Both the position numbers and the translations under genes were made by a program. A model generated the notes under the pieces. It was given only the letters and a program-made list of their open reading frames with translations, was not told the origin of the DNA and searched no databases. DNA of 64,000 bases from Talaromyces rugulosus (Eukaryota > Ascomycota > Eurotiomycetes > Eurotiales > Trichocomaceae): assembly GCF_013368755.1 (NCBI RefSeq), contig NC_049563.1, positions 2,418,001-2,482,000 on the forward strand, given 5' to 3'. Below, piece after piece: positions 44,522-56,557 of the stretch (the first letter of the stretch is position 1; each line of letters opens with the position of its first letter).

Positions 44522-46243
44522 AAATAGTAACGCCCTACAAGCCAATATTGCCTTTCTCTCTCCAACTTCCGTACTACGTTTCACATCTTCTGCTCCTCCT
44601 TTCTGCCTTGCTGGGAGGGGTGGGTGTTATAACGCATCACCACACGAACACATACATCTATCATTAGTTGCCTTTATTATAATAGGACCTAGTTATTTTG
44701 GTCAAAGTACTAACTAGTCTTTAAGGTAATACGTTAAATTCAACCACTGGATATGTGGTGTAATTTGTTCCCCGGATGTACCCACGACTAACCAATGAAG
44801 TCAAATGATCCTAAGGCCTCAGATCTGCGGAAATGGCGTACTTTGGGGGCGATTGGCTTCGTGGCGTCTAGCTTATTTTGGACGAAATCTCCGAGATATC
44901 ATTATGGGCTGTTTACTACCTCCTTGTCATTCGGATACCCCAAATGCGGCAACTTCTGTGCAGGACAGGGAAACACGAAGATATCGGAACTACTTAATGG
45001 TTTACACAGTCAATGGCCGCAATGGTACATACCGCTACATATTTACTCTAAATTAGGCCGAGAAAACTAAGCAGTTAGCCGCAGCAGTAGTAGTAGCCAA
45101 GCCAACATTGCTTGCAGCTATATACTTAACCCTAACCATTCGCAGGGTCTAATTGCGTCGAAAAACGTGACGAAGCAAGGATTACTGCATTCTGGAGGTG
45201 CCGACATAACAGGGGTTACTGTTGATGAACCAGGGTCCAGAATCAGATTTTAGATAGCGTCTCGTCTGAATAGTGGGTTTAAGGATTCGAAGTTGCCACT
45301 TAATCTGATATGTTTTAAAGCGGGTGGTGTCTGAGGGTATTGGAACCTATTATAGTAGGAGCCTACTCGGTATAGAGACAATATAAAGTAAATAGGGTAA
45401 AGAGTATGGTTTCTACCCTTTGGGATTCATGAATGATGTCATTACCCCTCATTATCACGAGATACAACCCAATTAGGAAGTAGGGGTCTTTTGAGATGAT
45501 GTTTATAACCAGGCTACTACGTACTATAGCACTACTAGCAACTTTTGGACTAGGCAAGCGGGGGATCTGCAGGCTTTCCCGGGCCTGGCTCTTTATATGT
45601 GGGCCTTTCTCGGTACATAATAGTGTTCCATAGAAACCCTGACCAGTAAAACCTGACATGAGGTCCATTTGCATAATAAAAAGTGTGTCATCCTAATGAA
45701 TTTAATGGGATAATTTAAACCAATAATAATTTAAGAACATTTGTTGGCAGCAGCCATCACATGTAGGCTACTGTCCTTATAATTTTTATAGCCTTTCAGT
45801 TACCGAAAATAGATTAGCTGCTTACATAATTATTTAGTCTGATGGAGAACTTTTTTGTTAAATCTGACAAAAATTCGTGTCATGTCAGAAGTGGATCCTG
45901 TCAATACGACTCCCTACTAGGCAAACTATACAAAACAGAGGCTTGCGAATTGGCTCGCTCTCAGCCGTTGGAGATATCTCACGCAGACCAGCATAGACGG
46001 CCCAAGACCTTGGATCCAATCCATTCCAATGACCCTCCAATCCGAACGGACAGAGATGTCGTTGTGTCAGACACACAGCCCCGATTCCAATGGCTAAGCG
46101 AAGTATACGAGGAGTTCTGCGAGGAGTTCTAAAAATTTGTACTTAAAAGGTACTGTCCATTTTTGGTGCCCTCCCTTATCGCCTTTGGCATTTTATCAGG
46201 GATCAACTATCGACAGTCCTGGTTCCGCTCGTGCATAGCCGTA
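44522..46243. other. 1.7 kb gene-poor region
   Basis: Between the EthD pseudogene and regulator 2. It is AT-rich around 45,690-45,840. Open frames are short and have no recognisable features. Probably contains degraded repeat sequence and the promoter of regulator 2. Confidence 0.4.
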
Positions 46244-47835
46244 ATGGATGAAGGTCAATTTCGCCGCGCCTGTGACCGATGCCATAATCATAAACTACGA
46301 TGCAAACGAAACGGGGCCAGTGGCTGCCTTCGCTGCATCAAAGCCGGGGTCAATTGTGTCTTCAGCCCGTCTCTCCGTGTACGAAAATCACGGCAAGGAC
46401 CAGCCGTAGACAGCGAAGAAGGCGATCAGTCCTTGAGCTCTGCTGCGGACTCGAACTCAAATGCAAAGCAGCAAGACAATGTTCCAGGTCCCACCACAAA
46501 CCAAATGTTGCACAGCGTATCAGACCCTGACGGTACATGCTCTGCCCTTGACCCTCCCACCCTAGCATTACGCCAAAGGGAAGAATATGCATGTGTGTTG
46601 ACATAATATTTCTCTCTACAGGTTGTGTCGGCATAGAAGATATAATGCAATTTGATCTGGGGTCGATGGATTGGTCCTCACAAGATGCAGACAAATCCGA
46701 GTATAGCCTCCATCCTGCCACAAGACCATTGAGCAAGCACGACGAAGCGCAGCAAATATCCCTCTCTTCGTCGGATAGCATCATGGAGAGCCCAAAGACA
46801 ACCTATACTGAGTTCTTTGCAGCACCTTACAAAGACGTTGGTGGTTCACAGATGAACTCGCACCCCGGTGACACATCCGCAGACTATGCTAGTGCATCTG
46901 CCGCGACTCCTTGGATATTGCAAACTACCCAAATCGGCCAGATGTCGCCATATCAACCGCAGTCTTTGCTCAGCGAGGACTATCAGTCTAGTTCCAATCA
47001 AAAATCAGTCGAAGATGGAGGACCACCTCGTTACGCCTCAGGGGGGGATGCGAACCCTCGTGTGTCACGGCGAGACACTTGGGTTCGCAGGCTATCTAAT
47101 ATCAATATCAAGTTATATCAGCATGCCGCCCTAATATCACCGCGCTCAAGCACTCACTCCTCAAACTACGGTTCTTTCCCTGATGGTGATGGCTCGTTCC
47201 TCCCAAACAAAGACGTAGCAGTTGATCAGACTTTCATTATTACGCTGCAGCTACTCGAAATACTCAACAACCAACATACGCCTCCCAATGGCTCCCTACG
47301 GGGCACTTTTGCTGACTCTCCCGACCATGGCACTCTCTTGCTCATATTTTCTTCGTATCTCCGTCTCCTCGACGTTTACTCTGCCATCTTTCACCGGTTA
47401 CATACCTCTCTTGGTCCGCACCCGTCACGACCATCAACCTCTGCTTCAACCCATCACCCTTCCAGCACTGTCTGTGGCACGGATGCTCCCAATAACGCAT
47501 GTCTACCGCGTTTCCCGACGCTCAGGATTGGCGACTTCTCGCTTCAAGCCCCTTCTTCGCTGAATGCACTACTTGTTGTCCAGCTAGCGGAACAGCTACT
47601 CCAGCGTATCTATATAGCAATGCAACACTTGAACCGCCGTCGACCCCAGCGACATTCAGTCTCGGAATCTTCGCATCCTCGACGCCCCAGAGATCGTTAT
47701 GACACACTTGATGGAGATGCCGAGGACAGCAATGTCGGTGATGTGTCCGAGGTGTTACTTAGATCTGTGCAAAAGTGTCAAATGGAAGCCATGGGGATAT
47801 TGAGGGAGGTTAAACGAGCCCTCAATTCACGATGA
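46244..47835 (+). CDS. Zn2Cys6 transcription factor 2
   Basis: Regulator of 500 aa in two exons (46244-46532, 46622-47835). The 89-nt intron uses GTACAT and acceptor CTACAG; a nearer GTGTGT donor would give only 29 nt and was rejected. The zinc cluster is [11 protein letters not shown] followed by [11 protein letters not shown], with a basic linker (RVRKSRQ). A Ser/Thr/Pro/Gln-rich middle is followed by [14 protein letters not shown] and [20 protein letters not shown], phrases that match the C-terminal half of regulator 1 (LSDLNVEMF, NKDFAIDKTFQLSQRLIEVL). It is thus a diverged paralogue with AflR-like architecture. It lies at the right edge of the metabolic block and may regulate the right-hand genes or act with regulator 1. 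Confidence 0.88.
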
Positions 47836-48826
47836 AACTAACTTTCTTTACATGGAACCTCAAATCACAGTGATTATGTAGATAACATCGACTTGCATAT
47901 AGTTCCATAACCAGACAATCACCGGCGTCAATTTCTATTTCCAAGTAAGACAACCGCCCTCAATGTGATATGTAAAGTTCCAGCTGATCATGGTTGGCTC
48001 TTCTCTGTGAACATACATGCCGAGCACTGTAGCGGACACTTTCGGGCGAAGCAAGTCTGGCCATCTATCGGTTGCAAAATTCATGAGACTCTTGACGCAA
48101 CCCACTTACATAATTTTATTAGAGAATCTATATGCTACATGTAACTAACTATATGACGTATAAATATTTAGTTCTAATATATAAATCTTAAAGCCTGTTG
48201 AATTGGGTGAGGTCTAGAGCCCTAGAATGGAGCATGTCAGTGGGGAGCGGCCGGCAATGGCCTGAGGATGTAACTGGATAGTAGTATTGCTGGTAAACCA
48301 CTGAGTACTCTGCTGCTTGTGTACATAAGAATCTATATAGGGGCGCGTCCGGAAGGACACGCAGAGTTTCCAAAGACACTAAACCCCTTTGGGAAAACCC
48401 TTTTTTATTGGCTGCAGGATCCGACTCGGTGCCGAGTCGGCTTGCTGATCTATCCACACATGGATTTACAGGCGCTTTCTGACAAAGCCATTATTAATTT
48501 TATTTTAATATATATTTTTTTTCTAGTATTGACTATAGAATCTATTAAATTGACATTTATCAATGTGACTATTCTTCGTTGGATACCGTAAAGTAGGGCT
48601 TCATATATACTCCTCACACGCATAACCTTTCCCTCTATATCATCCAGTTTGTTTATATCATCTATTTGATTGGTATAAGTAGCTTGATTTATACAATTCA
48701 ATTCAGACTCGTTGTATTCCAGGTAGAAATACATGTAAACATACTTCTCGACGTCAACCCTGAATCACGAGCCATGCATTTCGCAACTAAAACCTTGTGT
48801 TTAATAGAGTGTTGGCCTTCTGCCAT
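47836..48826. other. intergenic boundary between cluster and NLR region
   Basis: About 1 kb, AT-rich at 48,110-48,190 and 48,480-48,760. No gene recognised. It separates the last regulator from the NACHT-ankyrin gene and is a natural right boundary of the metabolite cluster. Confidence 0.4.
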
Positions 48827-51800
48827 TCAACATAGGGCACGATACATGTAACGTCCAAGCAAACAGTTCTCCCTCAGTTCTTTGTCTTCTGGAAGATGCT
48901 TTGTAGACCATTTTGCCCCCTTTGCAAGCAGCATTTTGCATATTTTCAGGGCTTTTGATACGTCACTATCCGACACATATTGATCTGAGATTATTCGTCC
49001 AGCCACAGCGTAAAGTGCATTGCCATAAGGCGGACCAGTAATTTTGAGATCAGCATTTCTATCCAGCAGCAATTCAACAACACCAGGATTGTTACGGAAT
49101 GCTGCCGCTTGTAGCGCGTTTGAAAACCCGGTCGCAGGTAAATCCTCCTCACCAAATGGCTTTACGAAAACACCTGGCGCGTTAGCATCAACACCCATAT
49201 CCAGAATGTGCCTGGTCATGTCCACACTGTTGCTCGCTGCTATCAATATGTTTCCAGCAGTTAGGCAACTAGGATCACTGGGATCCACTCGTGCGCCTTT
49301 GCGAAGCATTAATTCAAAAATATCATACCACTTGAAGCGAAGGGCCATGGCAAGGGGGGTATCGAAAAGTCCTGTCGGGTCCGGATTGAGATTTGCGCCA
49401 TGGAGAATGAGCAACTCGCAGACCCTTTTCTTTGATATTGCCTGGTTGTCATAGGTCACCCCATCGTCCGTCCCATCGTCCGTCTCATCATCTACCTCGT
49501 ACATCTCTTCCTCCGGCCATAGTGACCAAAGCAGAGCTTGAGGTCCAATATGAATGCCCCAAGAAAGAAATAATTCCACCAATTGGACATCCCCGTTTCT
49601 CGCCGCAATAGATAAAATGTCACATGGGCCATTTGAATCGTGTTCCATGTGCAAATTAATACTCGCCCCACGATCTAAGAGCAACTTACAAACATCTAAG
49701 CTTCCACGGAAGGTAGCGGATGCTAAAGCAGACCAGTTTCCGCAGATTTCGTTTGGATCAGCGCCATATCCCAAGAGGACACCCACCATTTTGGCGTTTC
49801 CGTTATCACACGCGATGGATAAAGCACTATTGCTGTCCCCTGCATACCCTTGTTCTATGTGATGAAGATCCGCCCCGTTTTCAATCAGTAGCCGGACGAC
49901 ATTTTCATGGTTACGAGCAACAGCATTCATTAGCGCAGTCCCCCGGATAGGATCGTCAAATTTTGTCAGTATAGGAAGCGGGGAATGATTGCTATCGGAA
50001 CATATTTCAGTTGAAATCCCTGCGCTCGGCTCGTGTCCCGGTACAGGATCATGGATCGCATCGATTTCTATCTGACTTTCTTTCAAAAGCCGTTTGACGA
50101 GAAACTCCAGCCCAAGAACAGCCGCCCAGCCAAATGGTGAAGCCAAAGTATAAATTTTACACGGAAACGGCCCTACCGGATAAAGAGGATTGTATATCGT
50201 CAGAGCATAGGAATATACACCCCCAGAGGTAAGAAATCCCATGACCAACGGAGCGAGTCTCTCCTGCTCTTCTTCTGCGGCAAGCTTCAGGTGATGAAAC
50301 CAATGTTGACATGCATAAAGCAAAAGGGGAAAGTATTTGAAGTCGCTTCGCGTGTTCAGTTTCGTCGTACAATGACTGTAGTAATAGATATAGGCAATAC
50401 AACTTTCCGCGATGGACGCATGGGCAACACCTTCTCTGAATCCGTACCTGGAGTATGCACTGTCTTGGATTGTGCTCGATAAAAATTCCTTTACCGAAAA
50501 ATGGCATAGAGATAGTTCGGTATTTTTATAACCTCTTCGAGTCACGAAACTTGACAGACAGGTTGCAATACCCTCTGCACGGAATTTACCTCCATTGATA
50601 GCTGGTAACTTGGTAACGTCGATGATGCATGCCTCGTTCACCTCTTTGACATCGAGGGGCCGAAGAGAAAGCGATATCCATTGTAACGCCTTCGCGATCT
50701 CGGGTTGGAATCGGCTGTTGACTCCTTGTAATATCCTCATATAACACTCGCCTAAGGTGGGCGGCATTGAATTTATAACCTCTTCAATGTCCTTCGGTCT
50801 CGCAATTGGGGGGAGACCTTTTAATTCATAGAGCTGCCAGCTAACCCATTGGAACCTAGTGATCCATTATCAATAGTGTCCCAATGTAGGCTTCGTAGAT
50901 TAATTTGGAGGACTTACATCCCACCAGACTTGCCAATAAGTTTCTCAATGATATTCACCCGGGCAACATTTCCCAAGTTTTTCAAGTTCTTATTACCCTG
51001 AAACTGCCCTTCGAGATATAACCGTATGTCATCGTGGTTCGTGACCGCGTCAATGGAAATTTTGTACAGTCGAGATTGCGATTCCATGGTTTTCTCAATG
51101 TCGATACAACTGAAGCCCACTCGGCTAGTAAATAAGAGGTGAAGGTGTATTTCCCGGCTTGATGTTTCCACTATCCACTTCAACATCTGTGCTCTCTGTA
51201 ACCCTTCTCGGTCATCTGGCAATTCGTCAAGAGCATCAATTACAACATATACATCCTTCTTATCTTTTGTCAGCTCTGCAATTGCAGACTGAAGACATGT
51301 TTGGACATCGTCAAAAGCCAGTTTTTTGGGATTGTTGTGATTTTGATGGAATTTCTCGTGCATTTGTTCTACCATGGCCATGATGCTGGTAGATTCTGTG
51401 CAGAGCTGGCGTAGTAGTGATGATAAGCATATGGTTGTGTTTTGCAAGGACTGATTAGTGAAGGAGAAATAATAGTATAAAAGTATAGTTCCCGGTGTAG
51501 TTGTGCAATAAAGCTTCATATGTTCGATCGCTGCGGAACTATTTTTTATTTTAAATTAGATATAGGAGCGCTAAATCAAAGTTGTTTTTGACTTCTTACC
51601 AGAGAACTGATTTTCCACAGCCAACTGGTCTTTTGTTAGCAAAAAAAAGCAGGAAGAGGAAGCAGCAATTGATGATACTCACGCTCGCCTTTAATCCACA
51701 AAACCGATCCTTGTGTCTTCCATTCATCGAATTCGGGTCTTTGAAAGAGCCAATTGCATGTACCGGGCTCTTTCTTTGAATTTGTATCACCGTGTTTGGC

Positions 51801-52516
51801 TGATGGATCGACTGTACACACCCAGTCGAGGACTTCTTTGTACTTTTTATCTAGAAAAAAAAGAGATCATGTTAAAAGAAAGATGAAACTAAATCTGCAA
51901 ACCGATGAATGTGACCTACCCTTTTTCGACTTTTGCAAGTCTGTCACATATTCATTGGCATTGGCCATATTCAATGACAGTTGATCCGACTGGTTCCTGG
52001 CAACGATCGAAGAATCAGTATTTATGGAATTCATTGTTAATGGAAAATTCAGGTATACGGAAAATTCTCAATTACAACTCACAATCTCAAAACATGCAAC
52101 AAGAGTTGTAGATCCGACTTTGTTTCCACCAGAAGACCACGCAACTTGAAGATCTTTCTCTCCTTGAACGGATATTTGACTTTCTTCCACTGGAATTTGG
52201 CCTGACGTCGAAGTCCGCCGGAACTATTGCTATTTTCAATTTCCCCTAGCTTTTCTCTTAATTTGCCCATAGTGGCTTTGCATCGTTGTACAGCGTCTCG
52301 GCAAGATTCATCGTGAGCTTCATTTGGGGGCGGCTTCGGCCTTGCTGTCATCGAGTTTTGTAAAAGCGTCAGGGTATTTTCAATGCCAGTCAGAGAATCA
52401 CAAATAACGGCAACGTCTTCTTGATAATCTTTCCAAGTGTCGTAATATGTCCAGAGACCTTTGCATACTTTTAGGCCAGCCTGGACAAAGGCAAGTATAC
52501 TACTACCGCCATCCAT
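48827..52516 (-). CDS. NACHT-ankyrin NLR-like protein, possible frameshift
   Basis: Fungal STAND/NLR-type protein of about 1,100 aa. Exons: 52516-52083, 51996-51920, 51850-51683, 51629-51600, 51538-50918, 50855-48827. The N-terminal 150 residues form a helical NLR-effector-like domain (MDGGSSILAFVQAGLK). Then come the pre-NACHT phrase GTCNWLFQRPEFDEWKTQGSVLWIKG, Walker A PVGCGKSVL, Walker B VYVVIDALDEL, and from about residue 600 a series of ankyrin repeats (TALMNAVARNHENVVRLLIENGAD and more). At the junction just before Walker A the strong donor GTGAGT (51682) leaves phase 1 while the P-loop exon needs phase 2. No canonical donor repairs this, so the gene may be a recent pseudogene or have unusual splicing. 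Fungal NLRs act in self/non-self recognition and cell death. Confidence 0.75.
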
Positions 52517-53070
52517 AATATCGTATTTTAGGGAAACTCACACTGGAGTTCACCATCAACATTGAATAATACACTATCAGTCTCTATTGTAACGAGAGAC
52601 AAATTCCGTGAATCTAGAAGGGGTGCCAACCTGCATTTAATGCTATTTATGCATGTGAACGCGAGGCGAGGCTGAGCTGCGCCACTATTCCCTGCACGAT
52701 GTCAACACGTGCATACTCATATCGAATAGTGAATGCCAAAGGGCGAATGCCCAACGTGTTTACTGCTGCACGTTGAGTTTTAACCAAAACTGCCTTGTCA
52801 TTGCTAGATAGATTCTTTTGAATAGATGAGACATAAAATAGTACCACACGCTACAATGCAAAAGTAGGACCAACCTATAGTCATAAATGCAATGTCTAAA
52901 ACGCCAGAAAAAAAAATTGCAGAATTGAGGGAACATACAAACCCATTTTCGTCATCCCATTCCCAGAGAAACCGGGGTATCAAAAAGAAAAAAAGAAAAG
53001 AGAAGGAAAAGTAGGAAAAGGGAGACTAAATATTTAAACGCCGAAAAACTTGCTCTACTTCAAATGCTGA
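52517..53070. other. intergenic
   Basis: Between the NLR start and the Gln-rich protein end. It contains a 66-codon minus-strand frame (52647-52847) of uncertain meaning and A-rich runs near 52,910 and 52,985. Confidence 0.35.
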
Positions 53071-54689
53071 CTAGAACATTGAGCTTCGTTTCTTGTTTAG
53101 CTTGTTTGGATCATTGTCAGATGATGACTTGCGAAAACCAAAGAAGCTTTTCTTCTCTTTAAGTTGCGGTGCAGGTTGAGGCTTCTGGCCAACGCCGAAA
53201 AAGGACGCAGACGATTGCGGCCGTGGAGGTTGCGCAGGAGGATGTAGGCTGGACACGGACTGGGAAGGGCGGTGTTTTCCTGGCGCTTGCAGATACGGAC
53301 CCGGTCGTTGTTGTTGTTGTTGTTGTTGTTGTTGTTGCTGCGGCCTGTGGGTTGGAGATGTGTAGTGAGAGTACCTGGCATGATGAGTCGGATTTGCCGA
53401 AGAAACGACGATACCGGGAGTTTGAGAACGGTGGGCTGGATTGTTTGGCTTTTGGTGACGAGATTGCTGGTCTTCTCTTCCATAGAGCCTTTTCAGTCGT
53501 TCGGTTTCCTGGTTGATCTCGGCCTCCTTCCTGCGCTGTGCTTTTTGATCTGCCTCGACCAGATTCCTTGTGCGTCTTTCTTCTTCCTCGGCTTGCTGTC
53601 GTCGTTGTCGTTCGCGTTCGCTGAAGGCCTGCTGCTGCTGCTGCTGCTGTTGCCTTCTCCTGGCATTTTCAGCATCTGGATTACGGTTCATGCGCGGATC
53701 GACGTTTGGTTGATTTAACACAGGCCGAGTGTCTCGCTGAGGGATTGTCACCTGCGGCCGCGACGGGCGAGGTATATCAGCAGCTACTACGGTAGTATTG
53801 TTGCGTGGTGGTGTTTTCGAACGTCCAGCAGAGGGCAGGGCAGATGGGTTGGAAACGTTGAATGTATCCTTCATCGGCGCGAAAAACACGTCCCGGATAA
53901 CGACCGCACCCAGCATCAAGACGACCTCAAGGCCCTTGAAGTCTTCCATTTCCACTCGGTAGAGATTCGGCTCGTAAAGGGTGAATTCTTTCAATTGTTT
54001 GAATATGGCGATCGTAATATCAGGTTCCTTGTTCTTTTTTTTAGCACCGGGAGTGGTGTTTTTGCCCGAGAGATAGCATGCGAAATCCTTGGATAGAGAG
54101 CCGTCCTTGCGCCAGACAAACTTCAGCTTCGGGGTCAGGTCTGACGCGGCAGGGTCGCTCTGTGTTCGGTCAAGGGTCGAGTTCGACGGTTGTTTGAAAG
54201 TTTGCTGCGGCATTTCAAACTCCCACGATGGCTGTGTGTTCCATGTCTTTGGCTTGTAGCGCACTTTGATCTCTTGGTCCGGGTTGTATAGATGGATGGT
54301 GAATTCAGAAGGCATAATGGCTTCCGGCGGAGGAGCGACGCCGCCATTCTGGCGTATGGCGTCTGCTGAGAGACTCGGCTGAGTCCACTCGGGCACAATC
54401 AAAACTTCTCCGAATAGCACATCTGGGATATAGGCGTCGTAGAGGGCGATGGCGTAGCGGTTCTGCGAGGCGGGTTGGGAAGGGTCGGGGCGACGCAGCG
54501 TGTAGCTGGGCTGAGGCTCGCTTCCGTGCTGGGTAAAGAGGACGTTGTTGGTGAGATTCTTTCCATTCGGACTCATATAAAACGCTGTTTTGGTACTGTT
54601 TGTTAGTCCAGTGCGCAAACATGAGTCTATATGACACGACACGCGGGGGGAAGGTGAAGTGACGTACTCGGGAGGTTCTCGTCCAACAT
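53071..54689 (-). CDS. conserved hypothetical Gln-rich protein
   Basis: Long frame of about 520-530 aa. The N-terminal half is ordered and mixed in composition (NVLFTQHGSEPQPSYTLRR, YAIALYDAYIPDVLFGEVL, FTIHLYNPDQEIKVRYKPKTW, KLKFVWRKDG). The C-terminal half is low complexity, with two poly-Gln tracts coded by CAG/CAA repeats (about 53,309-53,338 and 53,629-53,650), coiled-coil-like QQQQQAFSERERQRRQQ, and a basic end (KSFFGFRKSSSDNDPNKLNKKRSSMF). No enzyme motif was recognised. The first exon is uncertain: ATG at 54689, with an intron near 54,620-54,667 (donor GTACGT); MSPNGKNL is an alternative start inside the long exon. It looks like an ordinary conserved gene, not part of the cluster. Confidence 0.72.
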
Positions 54690-55516
54690 GATGGTTGGTC
54701 AACGGGGGAGTGAGTTGTCTGCCAGACTATAATAAATTCTCGATTGACAGATGCATGAAACAGACGAAATATTCGCTGATGTTATACTATTGGAGAAAGT
54801 CGGCAGAGCAATTGAAGGAGCAAGTAAGGAAGCTCCGCCACTGTCGACGCCTCCGCCGAGTTGGACGATCGCGGCCCCGCCTGCGACTCGAGCTTGTGTC
54901 CAAATATAGCAACAGGCGCCCTGGGATGGCGGCCTATTTCCTGGGGTTTGTTCCTAGAGCACTTAATTAGCGCAGAATGCTTATAGAAAGTTACTAGCAA
55001 CGCTGTTAGATCTGAAAGACTAACAGATGCGATCTACAGCCCCCGAAAGATATCGTCAATATCGAAATGGTGCTGCCTGGGCCATCAGTTGGGCGATTCT
55101 TGGCAAACACCAGGCTACCATATTATTTTCGAAGCTATTTTCTATTTCTGGCAAAATTAACTCGGAGCTCCAAAGAAACTCAATTGTTTGCGAAGTACCA
55201 GTTTGCATTAATTGATACTTCGATGAGGTTTTGTGCTACTTGAAGCGAGTGACTGCAGAATTGCCTGTTTGGGAAGCAGGCTCGAATGTCAACCCTATAT
55301 TAATGGCCTAAAGCTAGCTCTAACATTTCTCGTTGATGAGGCATTTGTCAAGAAGTTTCTCCACATTCAATGAAGTTACGTGTCAAAAGAGAGGGCTGTG
55401 TTATAAAACTCTAAATGCTCGATATAACGATTTTTTCTTCTAACGTCTATTCAGCGTAAATGAGAGCATTCTTTCTTCGAAGAACAACAAGATTCAAATC
55501 CAAATCATATCAAAAT
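54690..55516. other. intergenic
   Basis: 0.8 kb upstream of the Gln-rich protein gene and 3' of the phosphatase gene. No gene or repeat recognised. Confidence 0.4.
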
Positions 55517-56557
55517 CTAGACACGGCTACCGTCGACTTCCTTTCCCTCTGGAACCTTGGCCGATTGTCGATCCTTTTGGCTGGGCTGCAGACCCTGTGC
55601 GTCCCAGCCATCTATGCCCTTGTTGTAGTAAATTTTCTGCTCGTCGCGCGATGGTGCTTCAGGAGTCTTGCCTCGTCGCGATCGGGACTCGGGTGTCTCG
55701 ATGATGGTAGCGTCGTCTCCGCTGAGCTTCTGGCCTTCGATGTCTTCCGTGTCGACAGTATCCGAGAACTTGTATGTGCGGTACTCGGTGTTGAGCCATC
55801 CAGTGCCTAATGCGAGCTTCTTGTTAGTTTCTTGGTTTATTACCGGACGCTATTAATCGCGCACTCACCCTGGTAAAGGCTGCTGTCTTCCCAGTCCTCG
55901 GTCAGGTAGTGAAGCAATCCACCGTGGGTCACCAGGACAATCTCCTTTTCCGGACGAGCACGAAGCCATTGTCGGACCTCGCGGGCTCTATTCCTGAGAG
56001 CTCCAATCTGTGGTGCCCACTTTCCTTCCTACAAATTTTCATATTTCGGTTAGTCTAAACCATCAACCAAAGATTCTTGGGCAAAACGTTTGTTTGTTAC
56101 CTTGCTGTTCCAGCCATCATGAACCAACGAAATATCCACCGGCAATCCCCGATCAACAAACTCCTTCTGGAGCACTTCGCGGTCACTTCCCGTGTCACAA
56201 GGCACGTCGCTCGTTTCCTGGGCCTCCGGGATCAAGATAAGCTTAAAGTCCTTGTGCTCCTGGAACACGGGCTGGAAGCTGAGAAGCGCAGTGTGGATAG
56301 TCCGTCGCAAAGGGGAAGCAGCGACCAGTTCGATCTGAGAGTGATTGGGGAAGGTGTCCCTCAACTTGGCGCATTGTTGTTCGCCAAGTTGCGTGAGTTC
56401 TGGGTCGGGGAGAACGTGGTTGGCAGTTGTGAGATTGTGGTAGCCCTGTGGTAATGCACGCGCATCAGCGAACTACTCAACCTGCATGTCAGATCAGGAG
56501 CTATTCTTCTTCTCGACTTACCTGCGCATGGCGGACAAAATGAACAGTGGGAGCCAT
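55517..56557 (-). CDS. histidine phosphatase (phosphoglycerate-mutase-like) family protein
   Basis: Protein of 276 aa in four exons (56557-56522, 56445-56101, 56028-55869, 55806-55517), all in frame. It starts MAPTVHFVRHAQ; RHAQGYHNL across the first intron is the RHG-type active site with the phosphorylated His. Then come LPDPELTQLGEQQC, the second conserved Arg in ASPLRRTIHTALL, and the second catalytic His in VLVTHGGLLHYLTEDW. This layout is like that of the yeast Pmu1-type phosphomutase-like phosphatases. The C-terminal 60 residues are charged and probably disordered. It is a general metabolic or housekeeping gene, unlikely to belong to the cluster. Confidence 0.9.

Noticed and set aside
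46593..46621. 29-nt intron in regulator 2
   Set aside because: Too short for a fungal intron; an upstream GTACAT donor gives a normal 89-nt intron and keeps frame.
52647..52847. 66-codon minus-strand frame upstream of the NLR
   Set aside because: Too short, no promoter or splice evidence; could be an exon remnant but cannot be supported.
53272..53718. Leu-rich plus-strand frame of 148 codons
   Set aside because: It is the antisense of the poly-Gln tracts (CAG/CAA read as leucine and valine codons) of the real minus-strand gene.
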